Below, in pieces: positions 32,525 to 40,923 of a stretch of 44,308 bases of DNA. Positions within the stretch are counted from its first letter, which is position 1. Each line of letters begins with the position of its first letter. The position numbers and the translations under genes were made by a program. This stretch comes from SXRF01 sp964624555. Its GTDB lineage: Bacteria; Pseudomonadota; Alphaproteobacteria; Rickettsiales; SXRF01. The notes below the pieces were generated by a model. That model saw nothing but the letters and a program-made list of their open reading frames with translations. It had not been told where the DNA came from and searched no databases. The stretch spans positions 1 through 44,308 of the forward strand of contig CAZUXB010000018.1 in assembly GCA_964624555.1 (NCBI GenBank). Direction: 5' to 3'.

Positions 32525-35500
32525 ATGAATATATCCGAATTCTGTATCCGTCGCCCGGTTTTCACGACTTTGTTAATGCTTGCCGTGGCGGTTGGTGGCA
32601 TTGCCGGGTATAACGGCCTGTCGGTCAGCGCCCTGCCCAATGTGGATTTCCCGGTGATACAGGTGTCTGCCAACCTGCCCGGCGCCAGCCCGGAAACTAT
32701 GGCCAGTTCCGTGGCTACCCCGCTGGAGCGCCAGTTTTCGACCATCGCCGGCATTTCCTCGATGACCTCGACCAGCTTCCTCGGCAACACCCAGATCACC
32801 ATCCAGTTCGACCTAGACCGCGATATTGACGGTGCCGCCCTCGACGTGCAGACTGCCATCGCCGCCACCGCGCGCAAACTTCCCGCTGAAATGCCCGACC
32901 CGCCTTCTTTCCAGAAGGTGAATCCGGCCGACCAGCCGATATTCTTCATTGCTGTATCCTCGGACACGCTGCCCATCTCGCAGGTCAACGAATATGCCGA
33001 TACTATGCTTGCCCAGCGTATATCGACATTAAGCGGTGTGGCGCAGGTGCAGATATTCGGTGCCCAGAAATACGCGGTGCGCCTGCAGGCTGATCCGAAA
33101 AAACTCGCCGCTTATGATCTCGATTTCAACGAACTTAAAACCGCTATCGTTGCAGCTACCTCGAATGCTCCGGTTGGTATCATCAGTGGCAGCAAACAGT
33201 TGTTCAATCTGAAGGTCGCAGGCCAGCCGAGCAACGCCGCCCAGTTCAAACCGCTGGTGGGGGCGTGGCGCAACGGCTCGCCTAGACACCGGGAGGAGAT
33301 CGCGACCGTTACCGATTCGGTGGAGGATCTGCGTTCGGTGGGTAACATCAACGGCACCAAATCGGTGGTTATCGCCATCCAGCGCCAGGCTTCGGCCAAT
33401 ACCATACAGGTGGTGGAGGAGGTGCGCAAACTCCTGCCGGTATTCCGCGCCCAGCTGCCGCCATCGGTGAACCTGACGCCACTTTTTGACCGCTCGATCG
33501 CGGTGCGCCACTCGGTTGATGACGTGCAGACCACTCTGCTGCTTACTATTTTTCTCGTAGTGCTGGTAATATTCCTGTTCCTGCGTACGGCCACTGCCAC
33601 ACTTATTCCCGCTGTTGCCGTGCCACTGTCCATTGTAGCCACTTACGGCGGCATGGCGCTGATGGGATTTTCTATCAACAACGTTTCGCTCCTGGCGCTT
33701 ACCTTATGTGTCGGTTTTGTGGTCGATGATGCGATCGTGATGCTCGAAAACATTATGCGCTATATTGAGGGCGGCATGGCACCATTTGAGGCTGCGCTCA
33801 AGGGTTCAAAAGAGGTGGGTTTTACCATTATTTCGATGACGCTGTCGCTGGTTGCGGTGTTCATCCCGGTGTTGTTCATGGGCGGTATCGTGGGGCGGTT
33901 GTTCTCGGAATTTGCGGTGACCATAAGTATTGCGATTTTAGTTTCAGGTTTCGTATCGCTGACACTGACGCCGATGTTGTGCAGCCGCTGGCTCAAGGTG
34001 GCGAAGCATGGCGAGCAGCCCAGTGCTTTCGCGCAAAAGCTGGAACATTATTTTGACCAGATGCTCGGTCTTTACGAACGCACATTGAAAATCGTTCTCC
34101 ATCACCGTCGCATTACCTTGTTTGTTACCATCGCCAGTTTCGTGGTTACCGTAGTAGTTTTCTCCATAGTGCCGAAAGGTTTCTTCCCACTTGAGGATAA
34201 CGGTTTTATTTTTTCCTCAACCGAAGCGGCGCAGGATATTTCCTTTGAGGCGATGGTCGAAAAACAGAAACAGGCGGCTGAGATTATCCGCGCTGACCCG
34301 GCGGTGGATACGGTGTTCTACGCGATTGGCGGTGGCCGTGGGGCGCTTAATTCCGGACGGATATTCTTCGGGCTGAAGGACCGCTCCACCCGTCCTCCAG
34401 CTATGGCAATCATCGCCCGCCTGCGTGAGAAACTCACCGCCGTGCAGGGGCTCAATGTGTTCATGCAGCCGATACAGAATATCCAGATCGGTGGTCGCCC
34501 GAGCAAAGCATTGTATCAATATACGTTGCAAGGTACCGATCTTGACGATCTTTATAAATGGACCGGAGTATTACAGGAAAAAGTTGCCAAGGAGCCGGGC
34601 TTTCTCGATGTTACCACCGACCTCCAGCTTAAAAGCCTTGAGGCGAGGCTGGTGATTGATCAGGAAAAAGCCGCGCGCGTGGGCGTAACGTTTGAGGCTG
34701 TTCGCCAGGTTCTTTATGCCGCCTTCGGCACCGCGCAGGTGGCTACGCTCTATACCCCATCGAACGATTATGAGGTGATATTGGAAGTGCCAAGTGGCGT
34801 CCAGCGCACACCGGATGACATAAAGAATCTCTATGTCCGCAGCAGTGACGGCAAACTCGTTCCGCTGGATTCGGTGGCGAGCATCGTGCAGGGCACCAGC
34901 CCGCTTTCGATAAACCATCAGGGGCAGTTACCGGCGGTGACCATGTCTTTCAATTTGCAAACTGGAACTGCTTTGTCGCAGGCTGTTGACCGCATCAAGG
35001 CGATAGAAAAAGACATGGGCATGCCTGCGACCATAGCGACCAGTTTCCAGGGTGCCGCGCAGGCATTCCAGAGTTCGGCGCAGGGGCAGGGGGCGCTGCT
35101 TTTGTTCACCATACTTATCATTTATATTATTCTCGGTATGCTCTATGAAAGCTTCATCCATCCTGTCACCATTCTCTCCGGCTTACCTTCCGCTGGTCTT
35201 GGCGCGGTGATAACCTTGCTGCTTTTTGGCATGGATCTGAGTGTCATCGCCATAATCGGTATCATCCTCCTCATCGGTATCGTGAAGAAGAACGCGATCA
35301 TGATGGTGGATTTCGCGGTGGCAGCGCGGAGTGAAGGCAAGAGCGCGGAAGATGCGATTTACCAAGCCTGCACGCTGCGTTTTCGCCCGATCATGATGAC
35401 ATCGATGGCGGCCATCATCGGCACACTTCCAATTGCAGTCGGCATTGGCGCTGGCTCGGAACTGCGCCAGCCGCTCGGCCTCGCGGTGGTAGGTGGCCTG

Positions 35501-35602
35501 CTCACCTCGCAGCTCCTTACCCTGTACATTACGCCGGTGGTATATCTTTATATGGAAAAATTTAGTAGAAAAAACAATAGGGTTGAAAATTCGGCAAGTT
35601 AA
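32525..35602 (+). CDS. RND efflux permease, HAE-1 family (MdtB/MdtC-like)
   Basis: A full-length 1025-residue inner-membrane pump. It starts ISEFCIRRPVFTTLLMLA, has the first large periplasmic loop (GASPETMASSVATPLERQF), the proton-relay pair Asp401-Asp402 in LTLCVGFVVDDAIVMLEN and the second membrane block, ending before ENSAS. ATVTDSVEDLRSVGNINGTK and IQRQASANTIQVVEEV are most like the MdtB/MdtC branch. Such pumps export drugs, bile salts or lipophilic compounds with a periplasmic adaptor and an outer membrane channel. Neither partner gene is adjacent. GC content is visibly higher than in the hypothetical genes before it. Confidence 0.92.
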   Translation: MNISEFCIRRPVFTTLLMLAVAVGGIAGYNGLSVSALPNVDFPVIQVSANLPGASPETMASSVATPLERQFSTIAGISSMTSTSFLGNTQITIQFDLDRDIDGAALDVQTAIAATARKLPAEMPDPPSFQKVNPADQPIFFIAVSSDTLPISQVNEYADTMLAQRISTLSGVAQVQIFGAQKYAVRLQADPKKLAAYDLDFNELKTAIVAATSNAPVGIISGSKQLFNLKVAGQPSNAAQFKPLVGAWRNGSPRHREEIATVTDSVEDLRSVGNINGTKSVVIAIQRQASANTIQVVEEVRKLLPVFRAQLPPSVNLTPLFDRSIAVRHSVDDVQTTLLLTIFLVVLVIFLFLRTATATLIPAVAVPLSIVATYGGMALMGFSINNVSLLALTLCVGFVVDDAIVMLENIMRYIEGGMAPFEAALKGSKEVGFTIISMTLSLVAVFIPVLFMGGIVGRLFSEFAVTISIAILVSGFVSLTLTPMLCSRWLKVAKHGEQPSAFAQKLEHYFDQMLGLYERTLKIVLHHRRITLFVTIASFVVTVVVFSIVPKGFFPLEDNGFIFSSTEAAQDISFEAMVEKQKQAAEIIRADPAVDTVFYAIGGGRGALNSGRIFFGLKDRSTRPPAMAIIARLREKLTAVQGLNVFMQPIQNIQIGGRPSKALYQYTLQGTDLDDLYKWTGVLQEKVAKEPGFLDVTTDLQLKSLEARLVIDQEKAARVGVTFEAVRQVLYAAFGTAQVATLYTPSNDYEVILEVPSGVQRTPDDIKNLYVRSSDGKLVPLDSVASIVQGTSPLSINHQGQLPAVTMSFNLQTGTALSQAVDRIKAIEKDMGMPATIATSFQGAAQAFQSSAQGQGALLLFTILIIYIILGMLYESFIHPVTILSGLPSAGLGAVITLLLFGMDLSVIAIIGIILLIGIVKKNAIMMVDFAVAARSEGKSAEDAIYQACTLRFRPIMMTSMAAIIGTLPIAVGIGAGSELRQPLGLAVVGGLLTSQLLTLYITPVVYLYMEKFSRKNNRVENSAS

Positions 35603-35610
35603 TATATAAT
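35583..35610 (+). promoter_or_regulatory. Strong promoter for the toxin-antitoxin pair, leaderless
   Basis: TTGAAA (35583-35588), 16 bases, TATAAT (35605-35610). It overlaps the end of the RND gene. Transcription would begin at about 35617, right at the ATG at 35618, so the antitoxin mRNA is likely leaderless. Confidence 0.65.
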
Positions 35611-35617
35611 TACACTC

Positions 35618-35833
35618 ATGAAACAAAATATAATTACAGAAGATACGAATATTCTAGGCGGCACCCCCGTATTTGCTGAAACCCGTGTGCCTGTCCATAC
35701 GTTATGGGAATATCTTCAAAAAGGTGACTCTCTGGAAATTTTCCTTGATGATTTCCCTACCGTTTCTAAAGAAAAAGCCCTTATGGTTTTACAAGCCGCT
35801 GAAAAATCTTTGTTACATGCGCATACTCATTGA
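35618..35833 (+). CDS. DUF433-family antitoxin
   Basis: A 71-residue protein with the DUF433 (VapB45-type) pattern. ITEDTNILGGTPVFAETRVP (about 5-24) is followed by VHTLWEYLQKGDSLEIFLDD, then FPTVSKEKALMVLQAAEKSL. Family members are small winged-helix DNA-binding antitoxins that pair with a DUF5615 PIN-like toxin, as here. Its 3' end overlaps the toxin start by 17 bases, so the two are coupled. Confidence 0.88.
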   Translation: MKQNIITEDTNILGGTPVFAETRVPVHTLWEYLQKGDSLEIFLDDFPTVSKEKALMVLQAAEKSLLHAHTH

Positions 35834-36119
35834 CGAATGCGTTCCCCGCCGTTTTATCTCGGTCTTTTCTGATTATGAAGCTGTCAGCGTTTCTTATATG
35901 GGATGGTCGGGTAAAAAGAACGGTGAACTACTAAAACTTATGACCGATGCTAAATTCAATGTTTTTATTACTGTCGACCAAAATTTACAAAATACACAAG
36001 TCTCATTTTTAGTTCTGCAAGCAGCAACGAATAGCTACCGTGATTTACTGGTGTTAGTTCCTGCAATCCATGCTACACTTGCGGCAATTGAACCGGGCCG
36101 CATATATGCCATCAAATAA
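35817..36119 (+). CDS. DUF5615 PIN-like toxin
   Basis: A 100-residue protein from ATG 35817. MRILIDECVPRRFISVF carries the early acidic Asp6/Glu7. DYEAVSVSYMGWSGKKNGEL follows, then FNVFITVDQNLQNTQ with a further acidic site, which is the Mut7-C/DUF5615 fold related to PIN ribonucleases. It is probably the toxin of the pair. The gene overlaps both the antitoxin (17 bases) and rnr (14 bases), so all three may be read from one mRNA. An RNase-type toxin joined to an RNase gene is unusual. Confidence 0.85.
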   Translation: MRILIDECVPRRFISVFSDYEAVSVSYMGWSGKKNGELLKLMTDAKFNVFITVDQNLQNTQVSFLVLQAATNSYRDLLVLVPAIHATLAAIEPGRIYAIK

Positions 36120-38220
36120 AAGACCTAACAAACCACCCAAAGAAAAACATAAAAAACCACCGCAAAAATTCGCCGGTAAAAAATTTGTGAGTCACGAAAA
36201 ACTGCCGGAAATTTGCGTACTGGTAGTAAGTTCACTCACCAGTGATGGTGAGCTTATTGCTGTTCCTCTCGACTGGAAATCGCACAGGAACCCGCCGCAT
36301 ATTTCCGTACTCGAATCAGGTCGGGGTAGGGCAGCAGCGATTGGCGACCGTATTCTCGTAAAACTTCGCTTAGTGAAACCGCATTTTTACCAAGCCTCAG
36401 TGATACGTACTCTCGAAAGCGAATTGCCGCGCCCTGTTACCGGCGTGTTCATACCCACGCTTGAAGGCGGCATCATCGAGCCGATCTCGCGCAAGAACAA
36501 AGAAAGCTTCATGGTCTCGGCCAGCGACACCAAAGGCGCATTACAAGGTGAATTGGTGAGCGGCGAGACCATCGTCGGCATGCCGTCGCTAGGCATGAGT
36601 TATGCCAAAATCAATGAACGCCTGGGCCGCGTGGATTCGCCGCGCGCCGCGAGCTTAATAGCTTCTGCGATTCATGCCCTGCCCAGCGTTTTTTCGAATG
36701 AAGCCATCGCCGAATCGGAGGCTGCGCCGCTGCCGGTACTTACATCTGATAGAACTGACCTGCGCAACATTCCGCTCGTCACCATTGACGGTGAAGACGC
36801 GAGGGATTTTGACGATGCGGTATTCGCTGAAAAAGATGGTGACGGTTTCCACATCATCGTTGCTATTGCCGAAGTGGCGTTTTATGTGCGGGAAGGCAGT
36901 GCACTTGACAAAACCGCTTTCGAGCGCGGCAACTCAGTGTATTTTCCCGACCGCGTGATCCCCATGCTGCCGGAGCGTCTCTCCAATGGCCTGTGTTCGC
37001 TGGTACCGAATGAAGACCGCTACTGCCTTGCCGTGCATATCTGGATCGATGCTGCGGGCAGGATAAAAGATTATGAATTCGTGCGCGGCATCATGAAATC
37101 GGTGGCGAGATTGACCTATGAGCAGGTAGAACATCACACTCCACACTCTGCACTCCACACTCAAATTACCAATTTATTCACCGCCTACGCCGCGCTGGCC
37201 CATGAGCGCGACAGCCGCGGTGCGCTGGATTTGGACCTGCCCGAATATAAAATTCATTTCGATGCGGCGGGAAATGTTTCCGACATCGCGGTGAAAAAAC
37301 GCTTAGAAAGCCACCGCCTGATCGAATGTTACATGATTGCCGCCAACGTAGCTGCCGCTGATTTTCTGCTTAAAAACAAAGCGCCGGGCATGTACCGCGT
37401 GCATGAGGCGCCATCGGAAGAAAAGCTCGAAGATTTGCGCATGCTGCTGCACATGTCCGATTACCGCCTGCAGAAAGGCGCGGTCACGGCCAAACATTTC
37501 AACCGCGTGCTGAAGGCGTCGATGGATGACCCGCGCCGGCCGATGATACACACCGCCGTGCTCCGCTCGCAGATGCAGGCCTTTTACAGCGCGGAAAATC
37601 TCGGTCATTTTGGTTTGGGATTACAGCGCTATTGCCATTTCACCTCGCCGATACGCCGCTATAGTGATCTTGTTGTTCATCGTAGCATCATCAATATTCT
37701 GAACAAAAAGAAAGAACCATTCCCGCATCTGGTGGATACCGCGTTGCATATTTCCGAGACCGAGCGCCGCGCCATGCTCGCTGAACGTGACGCGTCCGAC
37801 CGCTACAAAGTGTCCTTCATGTCGCGCAAGATCGGCGATGTGTTCACCGGCGTGATCGGCGGGCTCAATGAATTTGGCCTGTTCGTTTCCCTAAATGGCA
37901 CGGGCGTAACCGGCTTTATTCCGGTGCGCAACCTGGGCCGCGATTTCTTCACCTATGACAAGAAAAATTCACGCTTCGTGGGGCGCAGTAGTGGCGATGT
38001 ATTCACCCTTGGTGCCGCAATCACTGTCCGCGTGCAGGAAGCCAACGTGATGACCGGAAGCCTAATCTTCGTGCCGGAATCCGCGCCCGATCACAGCCTG
38101 CCGCCACTACGCGAAAAACACCATTTTGGCAAAAAGCCAAAACACTTCAGCCCCCATAAAAAACATAAAAGCAAACCAGGAAAGAAAAATTTCGCTGGCA
38201 AACCTCGTAAAAAACGTTAG
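36106..38220 (+). CDS. rnr: Ribonuclease R (N-terminally short)
   Basis: From ATG 36106 it has 704 residues. The RNB catalytic site is clear: TIDGEDARDFDDAV (Asp228, Asp234, Asp236 and Asp237 region), then YFPDRVIPMLPERLSNGLCSL and QRYCHFTSPIRRYSDLVVHR. An S1 domain follows (about 577-655) with a Lys-rich tail. The enzyme degrades structured RNA 3' to 5'. The N-terminal helix-turn-helix of about 60 residues usual in alphaproteobacterial RNase R is missing; the gene begins with a Lys/Pro-rich stretch right where the toxin gene ends. Four heptamers (37135-37162) are read in frame at about residues 344-353. Confidence 0.94.
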   Translation: MPSNKRPNKPPKEKHKKPPQKFAGKKFVSHEKLPEICVLVVSSLTSDGELIAVPLDWKSHRNPPHISVLESGRGRAAAIGDRILVKLRLVKPHFYQASVIRTLESELPRPVTGVFIPTLEGGIIEPISRKNKESFMVSASDTKGALQGELVSGETIVGMPSLGMSYAKINERLGRVDSPRAASLIASAIHALPSVFSNEAIAESEAAPLPVLTSDRTDLRNIPLVTIDGEDARDFDDAVFAEKDGDGFHIIVAIAEVAFYVREGSALDKTAFERGNSVYFPDRVIPMLPERLSNGLCSLVPNEDRYCLAVHIWIDAAGRIKDYEFVRGIMKSVARLTYEQVEHHTPHSALHTQITNLFTAYAALAHERDSRGALDLDLPEYKIHFDAAGNVSDIAVKKRLESHRLIECYMIAANVAAADFLLKNKAPGMYRVHEAPSEEKLEDLRMLLHMSDYRLQKGAVTAKHFNRVLKASMDDPRRPMIHTAVLRSQMQAFYSAENLGHFGLGLQRYCHFTSPIRRYSDLVVHRSIINILNKKKEPFPHLVDTALHISETERRAMLAERDASDRYKVSFMSRKIGDVFTGVIGGLNEFGLFVSLNGTGVTGFIPVRNLGRDFFTYDKKNSRFVGRSSGDVFTLGAAITVRVQEANVMTGSLIFVPESAPDHSLPPLREKHHFGKKPKHFSPHKKHKSKPGKKNFAGKPRKKR
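37135..37162. repeat. Four heptamers inside rnr
   Basis: CACACTC, CACACTC, TGCACTC, CACACTC in direct order. They encode about HTPHSALHT in RNase R, in a segment that varies in length in the family. They are the coding relative of the CACTCAC array at 38350. Confidence 0.85.
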
Positions 38221-38337
38221 AAACTGGATATTGTTGAAGCAAAAAGGTTTGTTTACTAATAAACCGTTAACCATATTGTTTTATAATCAAAACTGAATTA
38301 CATTTTTTCAACAAATAATATTGACTCGTAAGCACTA

Positions 38338-39218
38338 ATGCAAAATGTCCACTCACCACTCACCACTCACCACTCGCCACTCGCCATAATTGCGGCTTCA
38401 CTCTGGTTGAAATATCAATTGTCTTGGTAATCATCGGCCTGCTGGTTGGTGGGGTAATGGTTGGGAAAGATTTGATAAAATCGGCGGAAGTAAGGTCTAT
38501 AATCAACCAGATAGAACAATACAAAGTAGCTACGAACACTTTTAAGGTTAAATATGGTTATTTGCCGGGCGATATTCCGGCTTCTGCTGCTTCGGCTTTA
38601 GGCCTTGCTGCAAGAGGGACGTTGCGAGGAGAAGGTGATGGGAATGATGTTATAGAAGGAAGTGTATGTTGGATGGGCGGTAATTTTGGGAGAGTTACAT
38701 GGTCCGCTAGATATGTGGGAGAGCCTTTTGTATTCTGGCGGGATTTGAGTGATACGAAACTAATAAAACAAACCTTCAACGCTGCAAGTGCTACTTGTCC
38801 GACACCTAATCCTACTGGTGCTGCTGTTTTTCTATATCAGCCACAATTAGACGTTGGGGATGATTCTTACGGAGTAGTAGTGTGGAGCGGTGGGTATGGG
38901 TCAAAAGCATCACCGACCAGCGGAATTGTTTCAGATCGTAAAAATTATTTATCAGCGGCGTCGTACCTTTATAATGTTTATAGTATAGACGTAAAGCTTG
39001 ATGATGGGTTGCCTCAGTCTGGGAGTGTTTTTAATATGTGGCCTGGAACCTGGGGTGGGGTTGGTGGATATAATGTAGTCACAGGTATTCCAGACCAGTC
39101 TGCTGCACCAGAAAATCCTAATTATTGTTATGATAATGGTGGAGTTCCTGGCCCAACTCATTACTCTCTGGCAAATTCCTGGACGTTGCAGTGTGCCCTA
39201 GCCATCAGATTGCAGTAG
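38338..39218 (+). CDS. Type IV pilin/pseudopilin-like gene, start out of frame (possible OFF phase)
   Basis: The recognisable reading frame is open from 38391. It gives CGFTLVEISIVLVIIGLLVG, the prepilin peptidase site (cut after Gly) with Glu5 and the conserved hydrophobic helix. It continues with INQIEQYKVATNTFKVKYGY, LPGDIPA and GEGDGNDVIEG, as in many alphaproteobacterial prepilins, up to the stop at 39216-39218. No ATG, GTG or TTG lies in frame upstream of Cys-Gly. The two nearby ATGs (38338 and 38345) are out of frame by two and one bases and are separated from it by five heptamers. One added unit would join 38338, and one lost unit would join 38345. The gene may be phase-OFF, a pseudogene, or misassembled. 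Confidence 0.75.
38350..38384. repeat. Five heptamers in the pilin leader region
   Basis: CACTCAC three times and CACTCGC twice, in direct order with no gap, between two candidate ATGs and the prepilin cleavage site. Because seven is not a multiple of three, each unit change moves the frame. Confidence 0.93.
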
Positions 39219-39279
39219 CGGAAACGCCCTAATCTTAAGTAATACTTGCATTATTTTTAACTATCACTATGTAGGATGT

Positions 39280-39579
39280 ATGACCAAAGCAAAAATATAC
39301 CAACCGGCGAAGAACGCCATGCAATCGGGCAAGGGCAAGACTCATACATGGCTGCTCGAATATATCCCGGAAACGCCGTATTTCACCGAGGGGCTGATGG
39401 GTTGGAGCGGTATGGATGATACCAGGCGCGAACTGGGCCTGCGTTTTCCTACTAAAGAAGCGGCCATTGCCTACGCCAAAAAACAGAATATCGAATTTGA
39501 AGTGTTCGCGACCAATAAAGGCAAAGAACGCGCCAAGGCCTATGCCGACAATTTTACTTTCAATAGGGTAAAGGCATAA
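39280..39579 (+). CDS. NDUFS4-like complex I accessory subunit
   Basis: A 99-residue protein of the ETC complex I subunit family (eukaryotic NDUFS4/AQDQ). AKIYQPAKNAMQSGKGKTHT, WLLEYIPETP, LMGWSGMDDTRRELGLRFPT and KEAAIAYAKKQNIEFEVF show the family pattern. It binds the peripheral arm of NADH:quinone oxidoreductase near the NADH module. In bacteria it is essentially limited to Alphaproteobacteria, so it supports the taxonomic guess. TAGGAT precedes the ATG. It stands alone, not with nuo genes. Confidence 0.92.
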   Translation: MTKAKIYQPAKNAMQSGKGKTHTWLLEYIPETPYFTEGLMGWSGMDDTRRELGLRFPTKEAAIAYAKKQNIEFEVFATNKGKERAKAYADNFTFNRVKA

Positions 39580-39591
39580 TTCTGTTGGGAA

Positions 39592-39972
39592 TTATTTTGC
39601 AGTGGATTGAGTACCGACAATACGCTTAAGATATGGTATCTGCGACCTTGAAGCATCGCCTCCCAGATTCATAATAGTTTCGGCCACTTTTTCCGTACCT
39701 GGATGATCTTTGAATAATTGCCTTATCTGGTTTTCCAGTGCTGCTTTTTGCGTTGGGGTTTTCTTCATGTCATCAGCACGATCTAACAAAATCCCCATTT
39801 CTTCTGCCACTGTTGTATCAGGAAATGGAGCAGCCGCATTGGTTACGCCAGCCTTACGAAAAGTAGTGGCTATATCCGCTCTTTCTTTATCACTAAGCAA
39901 CGGGTTAGTTTTCGTAGGTTGCATAGCTTTTTCTAATGCAATTTGTTCTTTGGTTTGTTTGCGTTCGGCCAT
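39592..39972 (-). CDS. Hypothetical helical protein
   Basis: A 126-residue soluble protein, Lys/Thr/Ala-rich. It begins MAERKQTKEQIALEKAMQPT. Helical stretches are LLSDKERADIATTFRKAGVT and TPTQKAALENQIRQLFKDHP; it ends SQIPYLKRIVGTQSTAK. There is no signal peptide. It stands alone, convergent with the NDUFS4-like gene. Style and GC recall the hypothetical genes around secE-nusG, but I find no clear alignment. Confidence 0.6.
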   Translation of the reverse strand: MAERKQTKEQIALEKAMQPTKTNPLLSDKERADIATTFRKAGVTNAAAPFPDTTVAEEMGILLDRADDMKKTPTQKAALENQIRQLFKDHPGTEKVAETIMNLGGDASRSQIPYLKRIVGTQSTAK

Positions 39973-40116
39973 TGTTTGTACACCTTTGTTATATATTGGT
40001 AGGTTCCAATATACAGGAAATAGCCAGGGATGAAAGTTAAAGTTTTGTGAAGGTTGCTAAGGCGGCATTAATATATTGTTTTATATAAATTTTCAATACG
40101 GCCCAGAATAAGGAAA

Positions 40117-40902
40117 TTACTTCTCCGCCACGATAAACAGCAATTCCCAGCCCATATGGTAGCTGCCATTTTGCTGCGTGATGCCCACATAGCGGCGCAG
40201 CCCTTCTTCAATCTGTGCAGGAGTTGCGCGGGTGATGCCAAACATCAGGCGGCAATATTCGGTCATATGCGCCAGTGAAGAAAATTTCCAGCTATAAGCG
40301 ATCGGCTGCATGTAGCTGACCGTAAAACCGCAGCTTTCCAGTTCGGTTTTCGTATTTGCATTTAAGAAGATTCCTTCGTGGCCTTCTTCGTTGTTCTCAT
40401 GTACGAATATATTCAGGAAATCGGCCGTGCCGGAGCCTTTGCGCACATCGGCGATAATGAATTTACCGCCGTCTTTGAGGCAGCGCTGGACTTCGGAAAA
40501 TATAACCGTTTTATCATCCACATGGTGCAGCCCGGCCAGTGACACAAAACGGTCAACGCTTCCTGCGGGCAGGGGCATTTTATAATTTTCCACCAGCAGG
40601 CGTTTGGCGGTGGAATGTTCGGTGGCGCATTGCAAAAATACTTTGGAATTTTCGAGCAGGATAAGGTCAATATCATTGGTAAGATAATCTTTAAGGTAAC
40701 CACCGCCCGATGGGTAATCGCAGACAACCTGCCCGTCCTGTAAATCGGCAAGTGCTATGATATTTTCAAACTCAGCGTCACGTGCATGCGGGAAACGCAG
40801 CATCGCCTCGTGGTAGTCACGTCCGCGCGCGTCGAATATCTCGGCATATTCCTTGTGCCGTGTTTCGAAATCAGTTTTTCTTTTTAGCGGTGACCATGCC
40901 AT
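40117..40902 (-). CDS. SAM-dependent methyltransferase (class I)
   Basis: A 261-residue protein. A variant motif I (VVCDYPSGGGYLKDYL, about 58-73), an acidic strand end (ILLENSK) and the later FVSLAGLHHVDDK and LKDGGKFIIADVRKGSG point to a small-molecule methyltransferase of the UbiE-like type. The substrate cannot be told. It starts 21 bases after the PP-loop gene on the same strand, so the two probably act in one pathway. Confidence 0.82.
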   Translation of the reverse strand: MAWSPLKRKTDFETRHKEYAEIFDARGRDYHEAMLRFPHARDAEFENIIALADLQDGQVVCDYPSGGGYLKDYLTNDIDLILLENSKVFLQCATEHSTAKRLLVENYKMPLPAGSVDRFVSLAGLHHVDDKTVIFSEVQRCLKDGGKFIIADVRKGSGTADFLNIFVHENNEEGHEGIFLNANTKTELESCGFTVSYMQPIAYSWKFSSLAHMTEYCRLMFGITRATPAQIEEGLRRYVGITQQNGSYHMGWELLFIVAEK

Positions 40903-40923
40903 TTTTTAGATACCCTTGCGCCA

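Noticed and set aside
38350..38384. CRISPR-like array
   Set aside because: Units are seven bases with no spacers and no cas genes nearby; this is a simple tandem repeat.
38424..39218. Pilin gene starting at TTG 38424
   Set aside because: This start lies inside the hydrophobic helix, after the prepilin cleavage site and Glu5. The frame clearly extends further upstream through CGFTLVE.
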